In this document: piece by piece, positions 9,164 through 18,437 of the stretch
Numbering within the stretch: the stretch's first letter is position 1
Layout: each line of letters begins with the position of its first letter
Assembly: GCF_014196965.1 (NCBI RefSeq)
Contig: NZ_JACIEQ010000002.1
Coordinates: 248,001 to 312,000 of the forward strand
Direction: 5' to 3'
DNA: 64,000 bases
DNA from: Actibacterium naphthalenivorans
GTDB taxonomy: Bacteria; Pseudomonadota; Alphaproteobacteria; Rhodobacterales; Rhodobacteraceae
Made by a program: the position numbers and the translations under genes
The notes under the pieces: model-generated
The model's database searches: none
Seen by the model: the letters and a program-made list of their open reading frames with translations, nothing else
What the model was told of the DNA's origin: nothing

Positions 9164-10501
9164 GTGGATATTGTCGCTTCGATCCCGTCTTTCGGGAATA
9201 TTCTTTATACAATTGGGGCTTTTGTTGTTGCGCTTAGCGTGATTGTCGCGGTCCACGAATATGGTCATTACATCATCGGCCGCATTTCCGGCATTCATGC
9301 CGAGGTTTTTTCAATCGGGTTCGGGCCCGTGCTGTTTTCGCGCGAAGACAAATGGGGCACGAAATGGCAGATCGCGGCGCTGCCCTTCGGCGGCTACGTG
9401 AAATTCCTGGGCGACGCCAACGCCGCCAGCGACAGGGCCAGCGAAACCCTGGCCGACATGGAGCCCGAGATGCTGCGCCACACGATGCACGGCGCGCCGC
9501 TCTGGGCGCGCTCCGCCACCGTGGCCGCCGGGCCTGTGTTCAACTTCATCCTGTCGATCGCGGTGTTCACCGGGGTTCTGTTCATCCGGGGCGAGGCGAT
9601 CGAGCCGCCGACCGTCAGCACGCTGGCGCAATTGCCGGCAGAGGTCGGCGCGCTGCGGCCGGGCGACCAGATCCTGGCCATGAACGGGATCGAAACAACT
9701 GATTACGCAGCGTTTTACGATGCCGTCGCCGCTCTGCCGGTGGCCCCCTCGATCGACTATCGCGTGTTGCGTGACGGGGCGCAGGCCGACGTGTTCGGCC
9801 CGTATCCGTTCCCGCCGCTGATCGACGCGTTGCAGCCGGGCTCGGCGGCGATGGACGCCGGCCTGAAGGTGGGCGATGTGGTGACCTCGATCGACGGCAC
9901 CCCGATCGCCGCCTTCAGCCAGTTGCAGGAGATCGTGACCGGCTCTGACGGGCGCGCGCTTGTGGTCGAGGTCTGGCGCGATGGCGCGCCTCTCGAATTC
10001 ACGCTCAGCCCGCGCCGGGTTGACCTGCCGCTGCCAGAGGGCGGGTTCGAAACCCGCTGGCTGATCGGGATGACGGGGGGCCTGTTCTTCGAGCCCGCGA
10101 CGCAGACACCGGGCGTGGTATCGGCCCTGACTTACGGCGCCGAGCAGACCGTCTATATCGTGCGTTCCAGCCTCTCGGGGCTTTACAACATGCTGACCGG
10201 CGCGATCAGTTCGTGCAACCTGCGCGGCCCGCTGGGCATCGCCGAAACCTCGGGCGCGGCCGCCAGCCAGGGCTGGATAAGCTTCATTTGGTTCATCGGC
10301 GTACTGTCCACCGCGGTGGGGCTTCTGAACCTGTTTCCGATCCCGGTTCTGGATGGCGGGCATCTCGTCTTTCATGTGTTCGAGGCGTTGTCGGGCCGGC
10401 CGCCCAGCGACCGGGCGCTGCGCATCCTGATGACGGCAGGGCTGAGCATCATGTTCGCGCTGATGGCCTTCGCGCTGTCGAACGATCTGTTTTGCCCGTA
10501 A
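9164..10501 (+). CDS. rseP: RIP metalloprotease RseP (site-2 protease)
   Basis: Inner-membrane zinc protease that cleaves anti-sigma factors and signal-peptide remnants. The start is a GTG at 9164 with AAGGA upstream. The zinc motif HEYGH is at residues 31-35 inside the first membrane helix. The second metal-ligand motif NLFPIPVLDGGHLVFH lies near the C-terminus. Two PDZ-like segments occupy the middle (about residues 135-300), which includes the substrate-gating region. 445 residues, the family length. Genomic neighbours dxr and bamA are standard. Confidence 0.96.
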   Translation: MDIVASIPSFGNILYTIGAFVVALSVIVAVHEYGHYIIGRISGIHAEVFSIGFGPVLFSREDKWGTKWQIAALPFGGYVKFLGDANAASDRASETLADMEPEMLRHTMHGAPLWARSATVAAGPVFNFILSIAVFTGVLFIRGEAIEPPTVSTLAQLPAEVGALRPGDQILAMNGIETTDYAAFYDAVAALPVAPSIDYRVLRDGAQADVFGPYPFPPLIDALQPGSAAMDAGLKVGDVVTSIDGTPIAAFSQLQEIVTGSDGRALVVEVWRDGAPLEFTLSPRRVDLPLPEGGFETRWLIGMTGGLFFEPATQTPGVVSALTYGAEQTVYIVRSSLSGLYNMLTGAISSCNLRGPLGIAETSGAAASQGWISFIWFIGVLSTAVGLLNLFPIPVLDGGHLVFHVFEALSGRPPSDRALRILMTAGLSIMFALMAFALSNDLFCP

Positions 10502-10591
10502 GCCACCGTTAACCCGCCGCAAAGCTGCCATATTGCCCGCCTAGATTGTGGACGCAACCGATACCGGACGTCCTGAATGGAGGGCAATCAG

Positions 10592-10720
10592 ATGTACACC
10601 ATCTCTAATGGCTACCGCAGTCTTTCCCTGCTGGTGGGGCTGAACTGGGACCGCGTTCTTTTCGTCGCGGTGATTTTCGGCGCGCTGATGGCCGGCGCGC
10701 ATCTTGGCACGGTGCTTTGA
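10592..10720 (+). CDS. Small single-span membrane protein (42 aa), unknown function
   Basis: Encodes 42 residues starting MYTISNGYRSLSLLVGLNWD, then a hydrophobic stretch (RVLFVAVIFGALMAGAHLG) ending GTVL. A textbook ribosome site, GGAGG at 10579-10583, sits 8 bases before the ATG. It lies between rseP and bamA in the same direction and is followed by a hairpin, so it looks like a discrete gene. The N-terminal half is polar and the C-terminal half is one membrane span. I recognise no characterised family. Coding is supported by ribosome-site quality and composition, not by homology that I can test here. Confidence 0.65.
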   Translation: MYTISNGYRSLSLLVGLNWDRVLFVAVIFGALMAGAHLGTVL

Positions 10721-10724
10721 ATTC

Positions 10725-10746
10725 CGGCGGCAAGGGTTTGCCGGCG
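10725..10746 (+). terminator. Hairpin after the 42-aa gene
   Basis: Nine-pair stem with one G-G mismatch (CGGCGGCAA against TTGCCGGCG), four-base loop GGGT, starting 4 bases after the stop codon of the small gene. There is no T-run afterwards, so it is a weak intrinsic terminator at best and may act as a 3' mRNA end or processing structure. Confidence 0.4.
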
Positions 10747-10785
10747 GGATCTGCGGATTAGTCCCGGCAAAACCCATGTCGTATT

Positions 10786-10838
10786 TTGACAAGAGCGCGC
10801 TTTCCCGGTAACTCTGACGAACAAGAAATACGTCAGAG
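10786..10838 (+). promoter_or_regulatory. Candidate bamA promoter with overlapping perfect inverted repeat
   Basis: A perfect -35 hexamer TTGACA (10786-10791) is followed after 17 bases by TAACTC (10809-10814), a weak -10. An 8-base perfect inverted repeat, CTCTGACG (10812-10819) and CGTCAGAG (10831-10838) with an 11-base spacer, overlaps the -10 and the expected transcription start. It lies 13 bases before the bamA ATG. It may be an operator for an envelope-stress regulator or a 5' mRNA hairpin near the ribosome site; which one cannot be told from sequence. Confidence 0.45.
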
Positions 10839-10850
10839 CAGGGCGGACGA

Positions 10851-13181
10851 ATGACAAATAAAGCGGGCTGTTTTCGGGGCTGGTGCGTAAGCAAGGCCCT
10901 TTCCCATGTGGCACTTTTTCTTTTCTTCGTCATTGCGGGGCCTTACGTCTTTTCGCCCGGCGCGGCGCAGGCGCAGAATTACAGTTTCACCAATGTGCAG
11001 ATCGAGGGAAATCAGCGCGTCGATGCCTCAACCATCCTGAGCTATGCCGGAATCGCCAGGGGAGAGACAGTCTCCGCCGCCCAGGTGAACCAGGCCTATC
11101 AGAACATTGTTGAAAGCGGCCTGTTCGAAGAGGTCGAGATCGAGCCGCGCGGCGGCACGCTGTTCATCCGGGTCGTTGAATATCCCACGATCAACGTCAT
11201 CAATTTCGAAGGCAACCGGATGATCAAGGACGAGGATCTGGAACAGATCATCCAGTCGCAATCGCGCCGCGTCTACAACCCCAGCCTGGCCGAGGCCGAC
11301 GCCGCCGCCATCGTGACCGCCTATGAACAGTCCGGCCGGCTGGCCGCGACGGTCGAGCCGCGCATCATCCGCCGGTCCGACAACCGGGTGGATCTGGCCT
11401 TCGAGATCGTCGAGGGCAGGGGTGTGGAGGTGGAGCGGATCTCCTTCGTGGGCAACCGGTTCTACTCCGACGGGCGGCTGCGGCGGGTGCTGGGCACCAA
11501 ACAGGCCGGGCTGCTGCGCCGGCTGATCCGCAGCGACACATTCGTCGCCGACCGGATCGAGTTCGACAAGCAGGTGCTGCAGGATTTCTATGTCTCGCGC
11601 GGGTTCATCGATTTTCAGGTGCTCTCTGTCACATCGGAACTGACGCGCAACCGCGATGCGTTCCTCATCACCTTCAACCTGCGCGAAGGGCAATCGTTCA
11701 CGTTCGGCGAGGTCACGGCCTCGTCCGATCTGGCCGAGGTCGACGTGGATCTGTTTCAAGAGGCGATCCGGGTGCATCCGGGCGTGACCTATTCGCCGGC
11801 GCTGGTGGACAACACGATCGCGCGGCTGGAGCGGCTGGCGCTGCAGCAGGGGCTGAATTTCATCCGCGTCGATCCCCGCGTGACCCGCAACGACCGCGAC
11901 CTGACGCTGGATGTGGATTTCCGCATCGTCAAGGGGCCGCGCGTTTTCGTGGAACGGATTGATATCGAGGGCAACGCCACGACGCTGGACCGGGTGATCC
12001 GGCGGCAGTTCCGCACCGTCGAGGGTGATCCGTTCAACCCGCGCGAGATCCGCGAAACCGCCGAACGCATCCGCGCGCTCGGGTTCTTCTCGACGGCCGA
12101 CGTGAACGCGCGGGAAGGCACCTCGCCGGACCAGGTGATCGTGGATGTGAACGTCGAGGAAGCCCCGACCGGATCGCTGTCGTTCGGCCTGAACTACAGC
12201 GTGACGAACGGCGCCGGGGCGGCGGTCAGCTTTTCGGAATCGAACTTTCTGGGGCGCGGCCAGTATCTGAGCTTCTCGCTCACCAGCGGCGTCGACAATT
12301 CGGTAACCTCGTTCACCTTCGCCGAACCCGCTTTTCTGAGCCGCGACGTGACCTTCCGCTTCTCGGCCTCCTATGGCGAATCCTCCAACCAGGACAGCAC
12401 CAAATACGATACGCGGCGGGTTTCGATTTCGCCGAGCCTTGAGTTCCCGACCGGGGAATTCACCCGCCTGGCGCTGCGCTACACCATCGCGGAGACCGAT
12501 CTTTATAACTACACCGGCGCATCGCCGATCATTCAGGCCGAGGCGGATGAAGAGGCCCTTCTGACCAGCAGTGTCGGCTATACCTACAGCTACGACACCC
12601 GCCGCACCGGCCTGAACCCGAACGCCGGGGTTCTGCTGCGCTTCAACCAGAATTTCGGCGGCCTGGGCGGCGATACCAAATTCGTGGAGACGACGGCGCT
12701 CGTGGCTTCGGAAACCACGGTGATGAACGAGGATGTGACGCTGCGCGCCGAGTTCGAGGGTGGCTTGCTGAACTTCCTGGATGGCAACAGCCGTGTCACC
12801 GAACGCTATTTCCTGAACGGCAAGATGCGGGGCTTTGACAACAACGGCATCGGCCCGCGCGATCTGAACACGCCGTCGAACGAGGCGCTTGGCGGCAACA
12901 TGTTCGCGGTTGTCCGGCTCGAGGCGGATTTCCCGATCGGTGTGCCGGAGGAATACGGCATTCGCGGCGGTCTGTTCGCCGACGTCGGTTCTGTCTGGGA
13001 TCTGGACAATGACAATGGCGGCAGCGTCGACGACGGGATGAACCTGCGCGCGGCCGTCGGCTTTTCGATTTTCTGGACCACCCCGATCGGCCCGCTGCGC
13101 TTCAACTTCTCGGATGCGGTGCAAAAGGAATCCTATGACGAGGTCCGGAATTTCGACCTGACGATTTCAACCCGGTTCTGA
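10851..13181 (+). CDS. bamA: Outer membrane protein assembly factor BamA
   Basis: Central pore of the BAM complex that folds beta-barrel proteins into the outer membrane. 776 residues. A signal peptide ends at AAQA (about residue 41). About five POTRA repeats follow (motifs such as VQIEGNQRVDASTI, INVINFEGNRMI, ERISFVGNRFYSDG, ERIDIEGNATTLDRVI), then a C-terminal barrel from about residue 440 with NYSVTNGAGAAVSFSESNFL and the final DLTISTRF ending in the Phe expected for barrel proteins. The loop motif GGNMFAVVRLEADFPI is also typical. The stop overlaps the ompH start (TGATG). Confidence 0.97.
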   Translation: MTNKAGCFRGWCVSKALSHVALFLFFVIAGPYVFSPGAAQAQNYSFTNVQIEGNQRVDASTILSYAGIARGETVSAAQVNQAYQNIVESGLFEEVEIEPRGGTLFIRVVEYPTINVINFEGNRMIKDEDLEQIIQSQSRRVYNPSLAEADAAAIVTAYEQSGRLAATVEPRIIRRSDNRVDLAFEIVEGRGVEVERISFVGNRFYSDGRLRRVLGTKQAGLLRRLIRSDTFVADRIEFDKQVLQDFYVSRGFIDFQVLSVTSELTRNRDAFLITFNLREGQSFTFGEVTASSDLAEVDVDLFQEAIRVHPGVTYSPALVDNTIARLERLALQQGLNFIRVDPRVTRNDRDLTLDVDFRIVKGPRVFVERIDIEGNATTLDRVIRRQFRTVEGDPFNPREIRETAERIRALGFFSTADVNAREGTSPDQVIVDVNVEEAPTGSLSFGLNYSVTNGAGAAVSFSESNFLGRGQYLSFSLTSGVDNSVTSFTFAEPAFLSRDVTFRFSASYGESSNQDSTKYDTRRVSISPSLEFPTGEFTRLALRYTIAETDLYNYTGASPIIQAEADEEALLTSSVGYTYSYDTRRTGLNPNAGVLLRFNQNFGGLGGDTKFVETTALVASETTVMNEDVTLRAEFEGGLLNFLDGNSRVTERYFLNGKMRGFDNNGIGPRDLNTPSNEALGGNMFAVVRLEADFPIGVPEEYGIRGGLFADVGSVWDLDNDNGGSVDDGMNLRAAVGFSIFWTTPIGPLRFNFSDAVQKESYDEVRNFDLTISTRF

Positions 13182-13807
13182 TGCGCCGGCTCGTCATTGC
13201 ACTGGGTCTGCTCTCCGGTCTCGCGGCCGGGCCGCTTGGCGCGCAGGAGCAGAATCTCGTGGTGCGAAGCCCTGTCGTTACCATTGATCAGGAGCGTCTG
13301 TTCAACGAATCCGCCTACGGCAAGGCGATTCTCGCCGGGCTGGAGGCGGAGGGCGCCAGCCTGGCCGCCGAAAACCGGCAAATCGAGGAACAGCTTGTCG
13401 CCGAAGAGCGCGCTCTGACGAGCGAGCGGGCCGGCATGGACCCGGCGGAGTTTCGCAAGCGGGCCATGGCCTTTGACGAAAGGGTGGTCTCGATCCGGGC
13501 CGAGCAGGATGAAAAGGCCCGCGCGCTGGGGCGGCGGCGCGATACCGCGCAGGCGAATTTCTATCAGACCATCCTGCCGGTCCTGACCCAGATCGTGCGC
13601 GAGCGGGGCGCGGTCGTGGTGCTGGAAAGCCGGGCGGTGATCCTGTCGGCCGAACAGATCGACATCACCGGCGACGCCATCGAAAGGATCGACACGTTGA
13701 CGGTGCAACAATCCATCGAGGGCGGCAATGTGCCCTTGCTTCCGGGTGGTTTGGCCCCGCCCTCCGATCCGGCTGAAAACGGCGACGAGACCACGCCGCA
13801 GCAATAG
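13181..13807 (+). CDS. OmpH/Skp-family periplasmic chaperone
   Basis: Periplasmic chaperone for unfolded outer-membrane proteins. 208 residues with a signal peptide ([21 protein letters not shown]). The middle (about residues 35-150) is strongly helical and charged ([39 protein letters not shown]), matching the Skp coiled-coil arms. The C-terminal Pro/Glu-rich tail is variable in the family. It is translationally coupled to bamA by the TGATG overlap, which supports the role. The sequence shows no barrel, so it is not an outer-membrane protein despite the OmpH name. Confidence 0.88.
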   Translation: MRRLVIALGLLSGLAAGPLGAQEQNLVVRSPVVTIDQERLFNESAYGKAILAGLEAEGASLAAENRQIEEQLVAEERALTSERAGMDPAEFRKRAMAFDERVVSIRAEQDEKARALGRRRDTAQANFYQTILPVLTQIVRERGAVVVLESRAVILSAEQIDITGDAIERIDTLTVQQSIEGGNVPLLPGGLAPPSDPAENGDETTPQQ

Positions 13808-13884
13808 CCGCCGCTTGTTTCCCCGCGGCAGTGTTGATACTCCCCTGCGCAAGAGACGGCCAACAGAACCGGAAGGGACGACCC

Positions 13885-14343
13885 ATGAGCGAGCAGTTGC
13901 CGACAGTTGCGGATATCCATCTGATCAAGCGGATCATCCCGCACCGCTATCCGTTCCTGCTGATCGACAAGGTTCGTGATATCGTTCCCAACGAAAGCGC
14001 GGTGGGCATCAAGAACGTCACCTTCAACGAGCCGCACTTCCAGGGCCATTTCCCGGCGACCCCGATCATGCCCGGCGTGCTGATCGTCGAGGCGATGGCG
14101 CAGACGGCCACGGTGATGGCCGGCATCTCGATGGAGATCGCCGACCGCGATGTGCTGGTCTATTTCATGACCATCGACAAATGCAAATTCCGCCGCATGG
14201 TGGTGCCGGGCGACGTGCTGGAGCTGCACATCACCGTGCTGCGCAAGGGGACCAAGATCTGGCGCATGAAGGGTGTGGCGATGGTGGAGGGCGAGCTTGC
14301 CTGCGAGGCGGAGTTCGGCGCCATGATGGATCTGCAGGGGTAA
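13885..14343 (+). CDS. fabZ: 3-hydroxyacyl-ACP dehydratase FabZ
   Basis: Dehydrates beta-hydroxyacyl-ACP in fatty acid elongation, and its substrate pool is shared with LpxA next door. 152 residues from ATG 13885, which has GGAAGG upstream. Hot-dog fold motifs are [13 protein letters not shown] and [20 protein letters not shown], giving the catalytic His (in GHFP) and Glu (in VEAMAQ). It is 77 bases after ompH and 6 before lpxA. Confidence 0.97.
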   Translation: MSEQLPTVADIHLIKRIIPHRYPFLLIDKVRDIVPNESAVGIKNVTFNEPHFQGHFPATPIMPGVLIVEAMAQTATVMAGISMEIADRDVLVYFMTIDKCKFRRMVVPGDVLELHITVLRKGTKIWRMKGVAMVEGELACEAEFGAMMDLQG

Positions 14344-14349
14344 CGCGGG

Positions 14350-15147
14350 ATGACCGTTGATCCCAGCGCGGATATCCATGCCTCCGCCATTGTCGAGGAC
14401 GGGGCCAGGATCGGACCGGGCTGTGTGATCGGCCCGTTTTCGGTGATCGGTCCGCAGGTTACGCTTGGCCCCGGGGTGGTTGTCAAGAGCCACGCCATCG
14501 TCACCGGGATCACCAGCATCGGCGCGGAAACCATGATTTTCCCCTTCGCCAATATCGGAGACATCCCGCAGGATCTGAAGTTCCGCGGAGAGAAGACCCG
14601 GCTGGAGGTCGGCGCGCGCAACCGCATCCGCGAAGGCGTGACGATGAACACCGGCACCGAGGGCGGCGGCGGCGTTACGGTTGTGGGCGACGATTGCCTG
14701 TTCATGACCGGCGCCCATGTCGGCCATGACGTGCGCGTGGGCAACCGGGTGGTGATGGCCAATCAGGCGGCGCTGGCCGGCCATTGCGTGGTCGAGGATG
14801 ACGTGATCATCGGCGGGCTTTCGGGCATCCATCAGTTTGTGCGCATCGGGCGCGGCGCGATTATCGGCGGCGTCACCATGGTGCCCAATGACGTAATCCC
14901 CTACGGGTTGGTGCACGGGCCGCGCGGCGTGCTTGACGGGCTGAACCTTGTCGGCCTGAAGCGGCGCGGCGTGGCGCGCGAGGATATCACGGCCCTGCGC
15001 GCGGCGTTTCAGGAACTGGCGGCGGGCGATGGCGCGTTTCAGGACCGCGCGCGCCGCCTGTCCGAGGGCACCAGCAGCGATTATGTGCGCGAAGTGGCTG
15101 ATTTCATTCTCGGCCAGAGCGACCGTTCCTTCCTGACACCGGGTTGA
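14350..15147 (+). CDS. lpxA: UDP-N-acetylglucosamine acyltransferase
   Basis: First step of lipid A synthesis: transfer of 3-hydroxyacyl from ACP to UDP-GlcNAc. 265 residues. The first two thirds are left-handed parallel beta-helix hexapeptide repeats (IHASAIVEDGARIGPGCVIG, VTLGPGVVVKSHAIV). The catalytic-His region FMTGAHVGHDVRVGN is intact. The C-terminal helical part (VGLKRRGVAREDITALRAAF) is typical. The order fabZ-lpxA-lpxI-lpxB is conserved; lpxD is not in this cluster. Confidence 0.97.
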   Translation: MTVDPSADIHASAIVEDGARIGPGCVIGPFSVIGPQVTLGPGVVVKSHAIVTGITSIGAETMIFPFANIGDIPQDLKFRGEKTRLEVGARNRIREGVTMNTGTEGGGGVTVVGDDCLFMTGAHVGHDVRVGNRVVMANQAALAGHCVVEDDVIIGGLSGIHQFVRIGRGAIIGGVTMVPNDVIPYGLVHGPRGVLDGLNLVGLKRRGVAREDITALRAAFQELAAGDGAFQDRARRLSEGTSSDYVREVADFILGQSDRSFLTPG

Positions 15148-15151
15148 TCCA

Positions 15152-15985
15152 ATGACACAAGGCACCGCCATCATCGCCGGCCAAGGCGCGCTTCCGGGGC
15201 TTCTGGCCCGGCGGCTGGAGGCGGAGGGCGCACCCTTCGTTCTGGCCGAAATGGAAGGATTCGTGGTGGAAAATCCCGGCGGCTGGCCGGTGGAACGCTT
15301 CATCGTGGAACGCCTGGCACTGCTGTTCGACCGGCTGCGGGATCTGGGCATGACGCGGGTGGTCTTTGCCGGGGCGGTCAGCCGCCCGGCGCTGGACCCC
15401 GGGCGGATCGATCCGAAATCGGCGATGCTGCTGCCTGCGCTCATTCCGGCGTTTCAGGCCGGGGACGACGCGCTGCTGCGCGCCGTGATCGGGCTGTTCG
15501 AGGATGCCGGCTTCGATGTGGTCGGCGCCGATGCGATCGCGCCCGAGCTTGTGCCGGGCGACGGGGTTCTGACCCCGGATCAGCCGTCGGAGGATGACCG
15601 GGCCGATGCCGCCCGCGCGGCGCAGATCGTGACGGCGCTTGGCGCGATCGACGTCGGGCAGGGCGCGGTGGTGGCGCAGGGCTTGTGCCTTGCGGTCGAG
15701 ACCCTGCCGGGCACCGACGCGATGCTGCGCTGGCTGGCCGATGTGGCGGGCGGCTGCCGTGCCGATGCCGCTGGCGCGAAGGGCGTGTTCTACAAGGCGC
15801 CGAAGCCGGGGCAGGACCGGCGCGTGGATCTGCCCGTCATCGGCCCCGGCACGGTTGCGGGGGTGGCGCGGGCCGGGCTGGCCGGCATCGTGATCGAGGC
15901 CGGCGGCGTGATGATCCTGGAGCGTGAGGCGACACTGGCCGCGGCGCAGGCCGAAGGCCTGTTCATCTGGGCGCGGCGGCCGTGA
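15152..15985 (+). CDS. lpxI: UDP-2,3-diacylglucosamine pyrophosphatase LpxI
   Basis: Hydrolyses UDP-2,3-diacylglucosamine to lipid X, the role played by LpxH in enterobacteria. 277 residues (DUF1009 family). Family motifs seen are TAIIAGQGALPGLLARRL at the N-terminus, LGMTRVVFAGAVSRPAL, and the C-terminal catalytic block with KAPKPGQDRRVDLPVIGP and EAGGVMILER. It sits 4 bases after lpxA and overlaps lpxB by GTGA, which fits the pathway order. Confidence 0.95.
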   Translation: MTQGTAIIAGQGALPGLLARRLEAEGAPFVLAEMEGFVVENPGGWPVERFIVERLALLFDRLRDLGMTRVVFAGAVSRPALDPGRIDPKSAMLLPALIPAFQAGDDALLRAVIGLFEDAGFDVVGADAIAPELVPGDGVLTPDQPSEDDRADAARAAQIVTALGAIDVGQGAVVAQGLCLAVETLPGTDAMLRWLADVAGGCRADAAGAKGVFYKAPKPGQDRRVDLPVIGPGTVAGVARAGLAGIVIEAGGVMILEREATLAAAQAEGLFIWARRP

Positions 15986-17163
15986 GGCGGTTCTTCGTGA
16001 TCGCGGGAGAGCCTTCGGGCGACGCGCTCGGGGCGGCGCTGATGGCCGGGCTGAAAGAGCTGCACCCGGATGTGGCCTTTGCCGGTGTCGGCGGTCCGCT
16101 GATGGCGGCGCAGGGGCTCGAGAGTCTCTTTGCGATGGATGAGCTTTCGGTGATGGGGCTGGCCGAGGTGCTGCCGCGCTATCGCCAGCTCAAACGCCGG
16201 ATCGCGGAATGCGCGGCGGCGGTTCTGGCGCAAAAGCCCGACGCGCTGATTACCATCGACAGCCCCGATTTCAGCCTGCGGGTGGCGCGGCGGGTCAAGG
16301 CGGCGTCGGATATCCGCACTGTTCACTATGTCGCGCCCACGGTCTGGGCGTGGCGGTCGGGGCGGGCGCGCAAGATGGTCGGCGTGATCGACCAGGTGCT
16401 GGCGCTGTTCCCGTTCGAGCCGCCCTATATGGAAGACGAAGGGCTGCGCTGCGATTTCGTCGGCCATCCCGTGGTTACACAGCCGCGGGCGGATGCCGGG
16501 GCGATCGCCGCCTTCCGCGCCGCGCACGGGCTTGGGCCCGACACGCCGCTGCTGCTGGCGCTGCCGGGATCGCGGCTGGGCGAGGTCGGGCGGCTGGCGC
16601 CGGTTTTCGGCGCGGCGCTGCGCCCGGTGCTGGCGCGGCACCCTTCGCTGCGCGTGGTACTTCCGGCGGCGCCATCGGTGGCGGGGCAGGTGGCCGGAAT
16701 GGTGGCCGACTGGCCGGGCGATCCGATCCTGCTTGATCCGCGCGGGCGCGACGGTGCGGCGGTTCTGGCGGAAAAGCGCGCGGCTTTCGCGGCGGCGGAT
16801 GTGGCGCTGGCGGCCTCGGGCACGGTCTCGCTGGAACTGGCGGCGGCGCGCACGCCGATGGTGATCGCCTATAACATGAACTGGCTCAGCTTTCGGATCA
16901 TCCGCTACATGGCCAAGATTGACACGGTGACGCTGATCAACATCATCACCGGCATGCGGGTGGTGCCGGAGTTTCTGGGCCCGGATTGCGAGCCCGGGCC
17001 GATCTCTGCCGCGCTTCTGACGCTGCTTGACGACGCGCAAGCGCGCGCGGCCCAGGTGGCGGCGGAGGATGAAACCATGGCATTGCTCGGCCGGGGGACC
17101 GCGCCGCCGGGTCTGCGCGCGGCCCATGCGGTTCTGGACGGTCTGCCGCCGCAGGTGGCGTAA
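15982..17163 (+). CDS. lpxB: Lipid-A-disaccharide synthase
   Basis: GT19-family glycosyltransferase that condenses lipid X with UDP-diacylglucosamine. 393 residues, GTG start at 15982 overlapping the lpxI stop by four bases (GTGA). Motifs: FFVIAGEPSGDALGAALM, FAGVGGPLMAAQGL, ELSVMGLAEVLPR, YVAPTVWAWRSGRARKM and LALPGSRLGEVGRL; ASGTVSLELAAARTPMVIAY lies in the C-terminal half. It ends 3 bases from the convergent mnmA stop. Confidence 0.97.
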   Translation: MRRFFVIAGEPSGDALGAALMAGLKELHPDVAFAGVGGPLMAAQGLESLFAMDELSVMGLAEVLPRYRQLKRRIAECAAAVLAQKPDALITIDSPDFSLRVARRVKAASDIRTVHYVAPTVWAWRSGRARKMVGVIDQVLALFPFEPPYMEDEGLRCDFVGHPVVTQPRADAGAIAAFRAAHGLGPDTPLLLALPGSRLGEVGRLAPVFGAALRPVLARHPSLRVVLPAAPSVAGQVAGMVADWPGDPILLDPRGRDGAAVLAEKRAAFAAADVALAASGTVSLELAAARTPMVIAYNMNWLSFRIIRYMAKIDTVTLINIITGMRVVPEFLGPDCEPGPISAALLTLLDDAQARAAQVAAEDETMALLGRGTAPPGLRAAHAVLDGLPPQVA

Positions 17164-17166
17164 AGC

Positions 17167-18315
17167 TCAGGCCCCGCGCCAGATCCAGCCACCGCCAAGG
17201 ATGCGGCTGCCGCCGGTTTCATAGAACACGCAGGCCTGCCCGGGGCTGACCCCCTCTTCGGCGGTCAGCAGTTCCACCTGCGCTTCGGTCTCTGACAGTG
17301 GCCGCAGGATCGCCTCGCGCGGGGGGCGGGTCGAGCGGACCTTGACCGAGATATGCCATTCATCGCGCGCGGTCATCGGCGCGTCGCCCAGCCAGTTGAT
17401 CTCCCGCACGGGGATGGTCCGGGTCGAAAGCATCTCTTTCGGGCCCACGATCACCCGCCGCGCGTCCACATCCAGCCGCACCACGTAAAGCGGATCGGCC
17501 AGCCCGCCGATGCCCAGCCCGCGCCGCTGACCGATGGTGTAATGGATCACGCCGTCATGCGTGCCCAGCACCCGGCCATCGGCGTGAACGATCTCTCCGG
17601 GCTCGGCGGCCCCCGGGCGCAGCTTTTCGATGACACTGGCATAGTTGCCATTCGGTACGAAACAGATGTCCTGGCTGTCGGGCTTGTCGGCCACGGGCAG
17701 GCCGTATTTTGCCGCCAGGGCGCGGGTTTCGTTCTTCGAGGGCAGGTGGCCCAGCGGAAAGCGCAGATAATCGAGCTGTTCGGGCGTGGTCGAGAACAGG
17801 AAATAGGATTGATCGCGCGCCGCATCCGCCGCGCAATGCAGCTCTGGCCCGGTGGCGCCCATCTTGCGCTGGATATAGTGGCCGGTTGCCATGCAGTCGG
17901 CCTCCAGATCCTTCGCGGTTTGCAGCAGGTCCTTGAACTTCACCCGCTCGTTGCAGCGGATGCAGGGCACAGGCGTGGCGCCGGCCAGATAGCTGTCGGC
18001 GAATTCGTCGATCACCGCGTCCTTGAAGATGTTCTCGTAATCCAGCACGTAATGCGGAAACCCCATCTCCTCGGCCACCCGGCGGGCATCGTGGATATCC
18101 AGCCCGGCGCAGCACGCGCCCTTCTTGGCCAGCGCCGCGCCGTGATCGTAAAGCTGCAGGGTGACGCCGACCACATCATAGCCTTCCTCGGCCAGTTGCG
18201 CCGCCACGACGGAACTGTCCACGCCGCCCGACATGGCGACGACCACGCGGGTTTCGGCCGGGGGCTTGGCAAAGCCCAGCGAATTCAGCGGATGATCCTT
18301 GCTGTCGAGTGGCAT
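17167..18315 (-). CDS. mnmA: tRNA-specific 2-thiouridylase
   Basis: Thiolates U34 of tRNA-Lys, -Glu and -Gln using ATP and a persulfide relay. 382 residues. The PP-loop [17 protein letters not shown] (about residues 25-41) and the two catalytic cysteines (in [12 protein letters not shown] and in [10 protein letters not shown]) are present, as are the tRNA-contact ATGHYIQRK and the C-terminal beta domain. It is convergent with lpxB and divergent from sciP, so it is probably a single-gene unit. It complements TrmFO and MiaA, also in this window. Confidence 0.97.
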   Translation of the reverse strand: MPLDSKDHPLNSLGFAKPPAETRVVVAMSGGVDSSVVAAQLAEEGYDVVGVTLQLYDHGAALAKKGACCAGLDIHDARRVAEEMGFPHYVLDYENIFKDAVIDEFADSYLAGATPVPCIRCNERVKFKDLLQTAKDLEADCMATGHYIQRKMGATGPELHCAADAARDQSYFLFSTTPEQLDYLRFPLGHLPSKNETRALAAKYGLPVADKPDSQDICFVPNGNYASVIEKLRPGAAEPGEIVHADGRVLGTHDGVIHYTIGQRRGLGIGGLADPLYVVRLDVDARRVIVGPKEMLSTRTIPVREINWLGDAPMTARDEWHISVKVRSTRPPREAILRPLSETEAQVELLTAEEGVSPGQACVFYETGGSRILGGGWIWRGA

Positions 18316-18437
18316 GAGGGAACCTTTCGGGAAGTCCGTCGGAATATAGGAAAATGCGAGACAGTCTCAAGCCCTCGTTTCACCGCGCGTTAAACATGCC
18401 GCTTCACGCTGGCCCCGCAAAGAGTGAGGGGAGACCC

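Noticed and set aside
11028-13124. 698-codon minus-strand frame
   Set aside because: Antisense to bamA, whose POTRA and barrel motifs are unambiguous.
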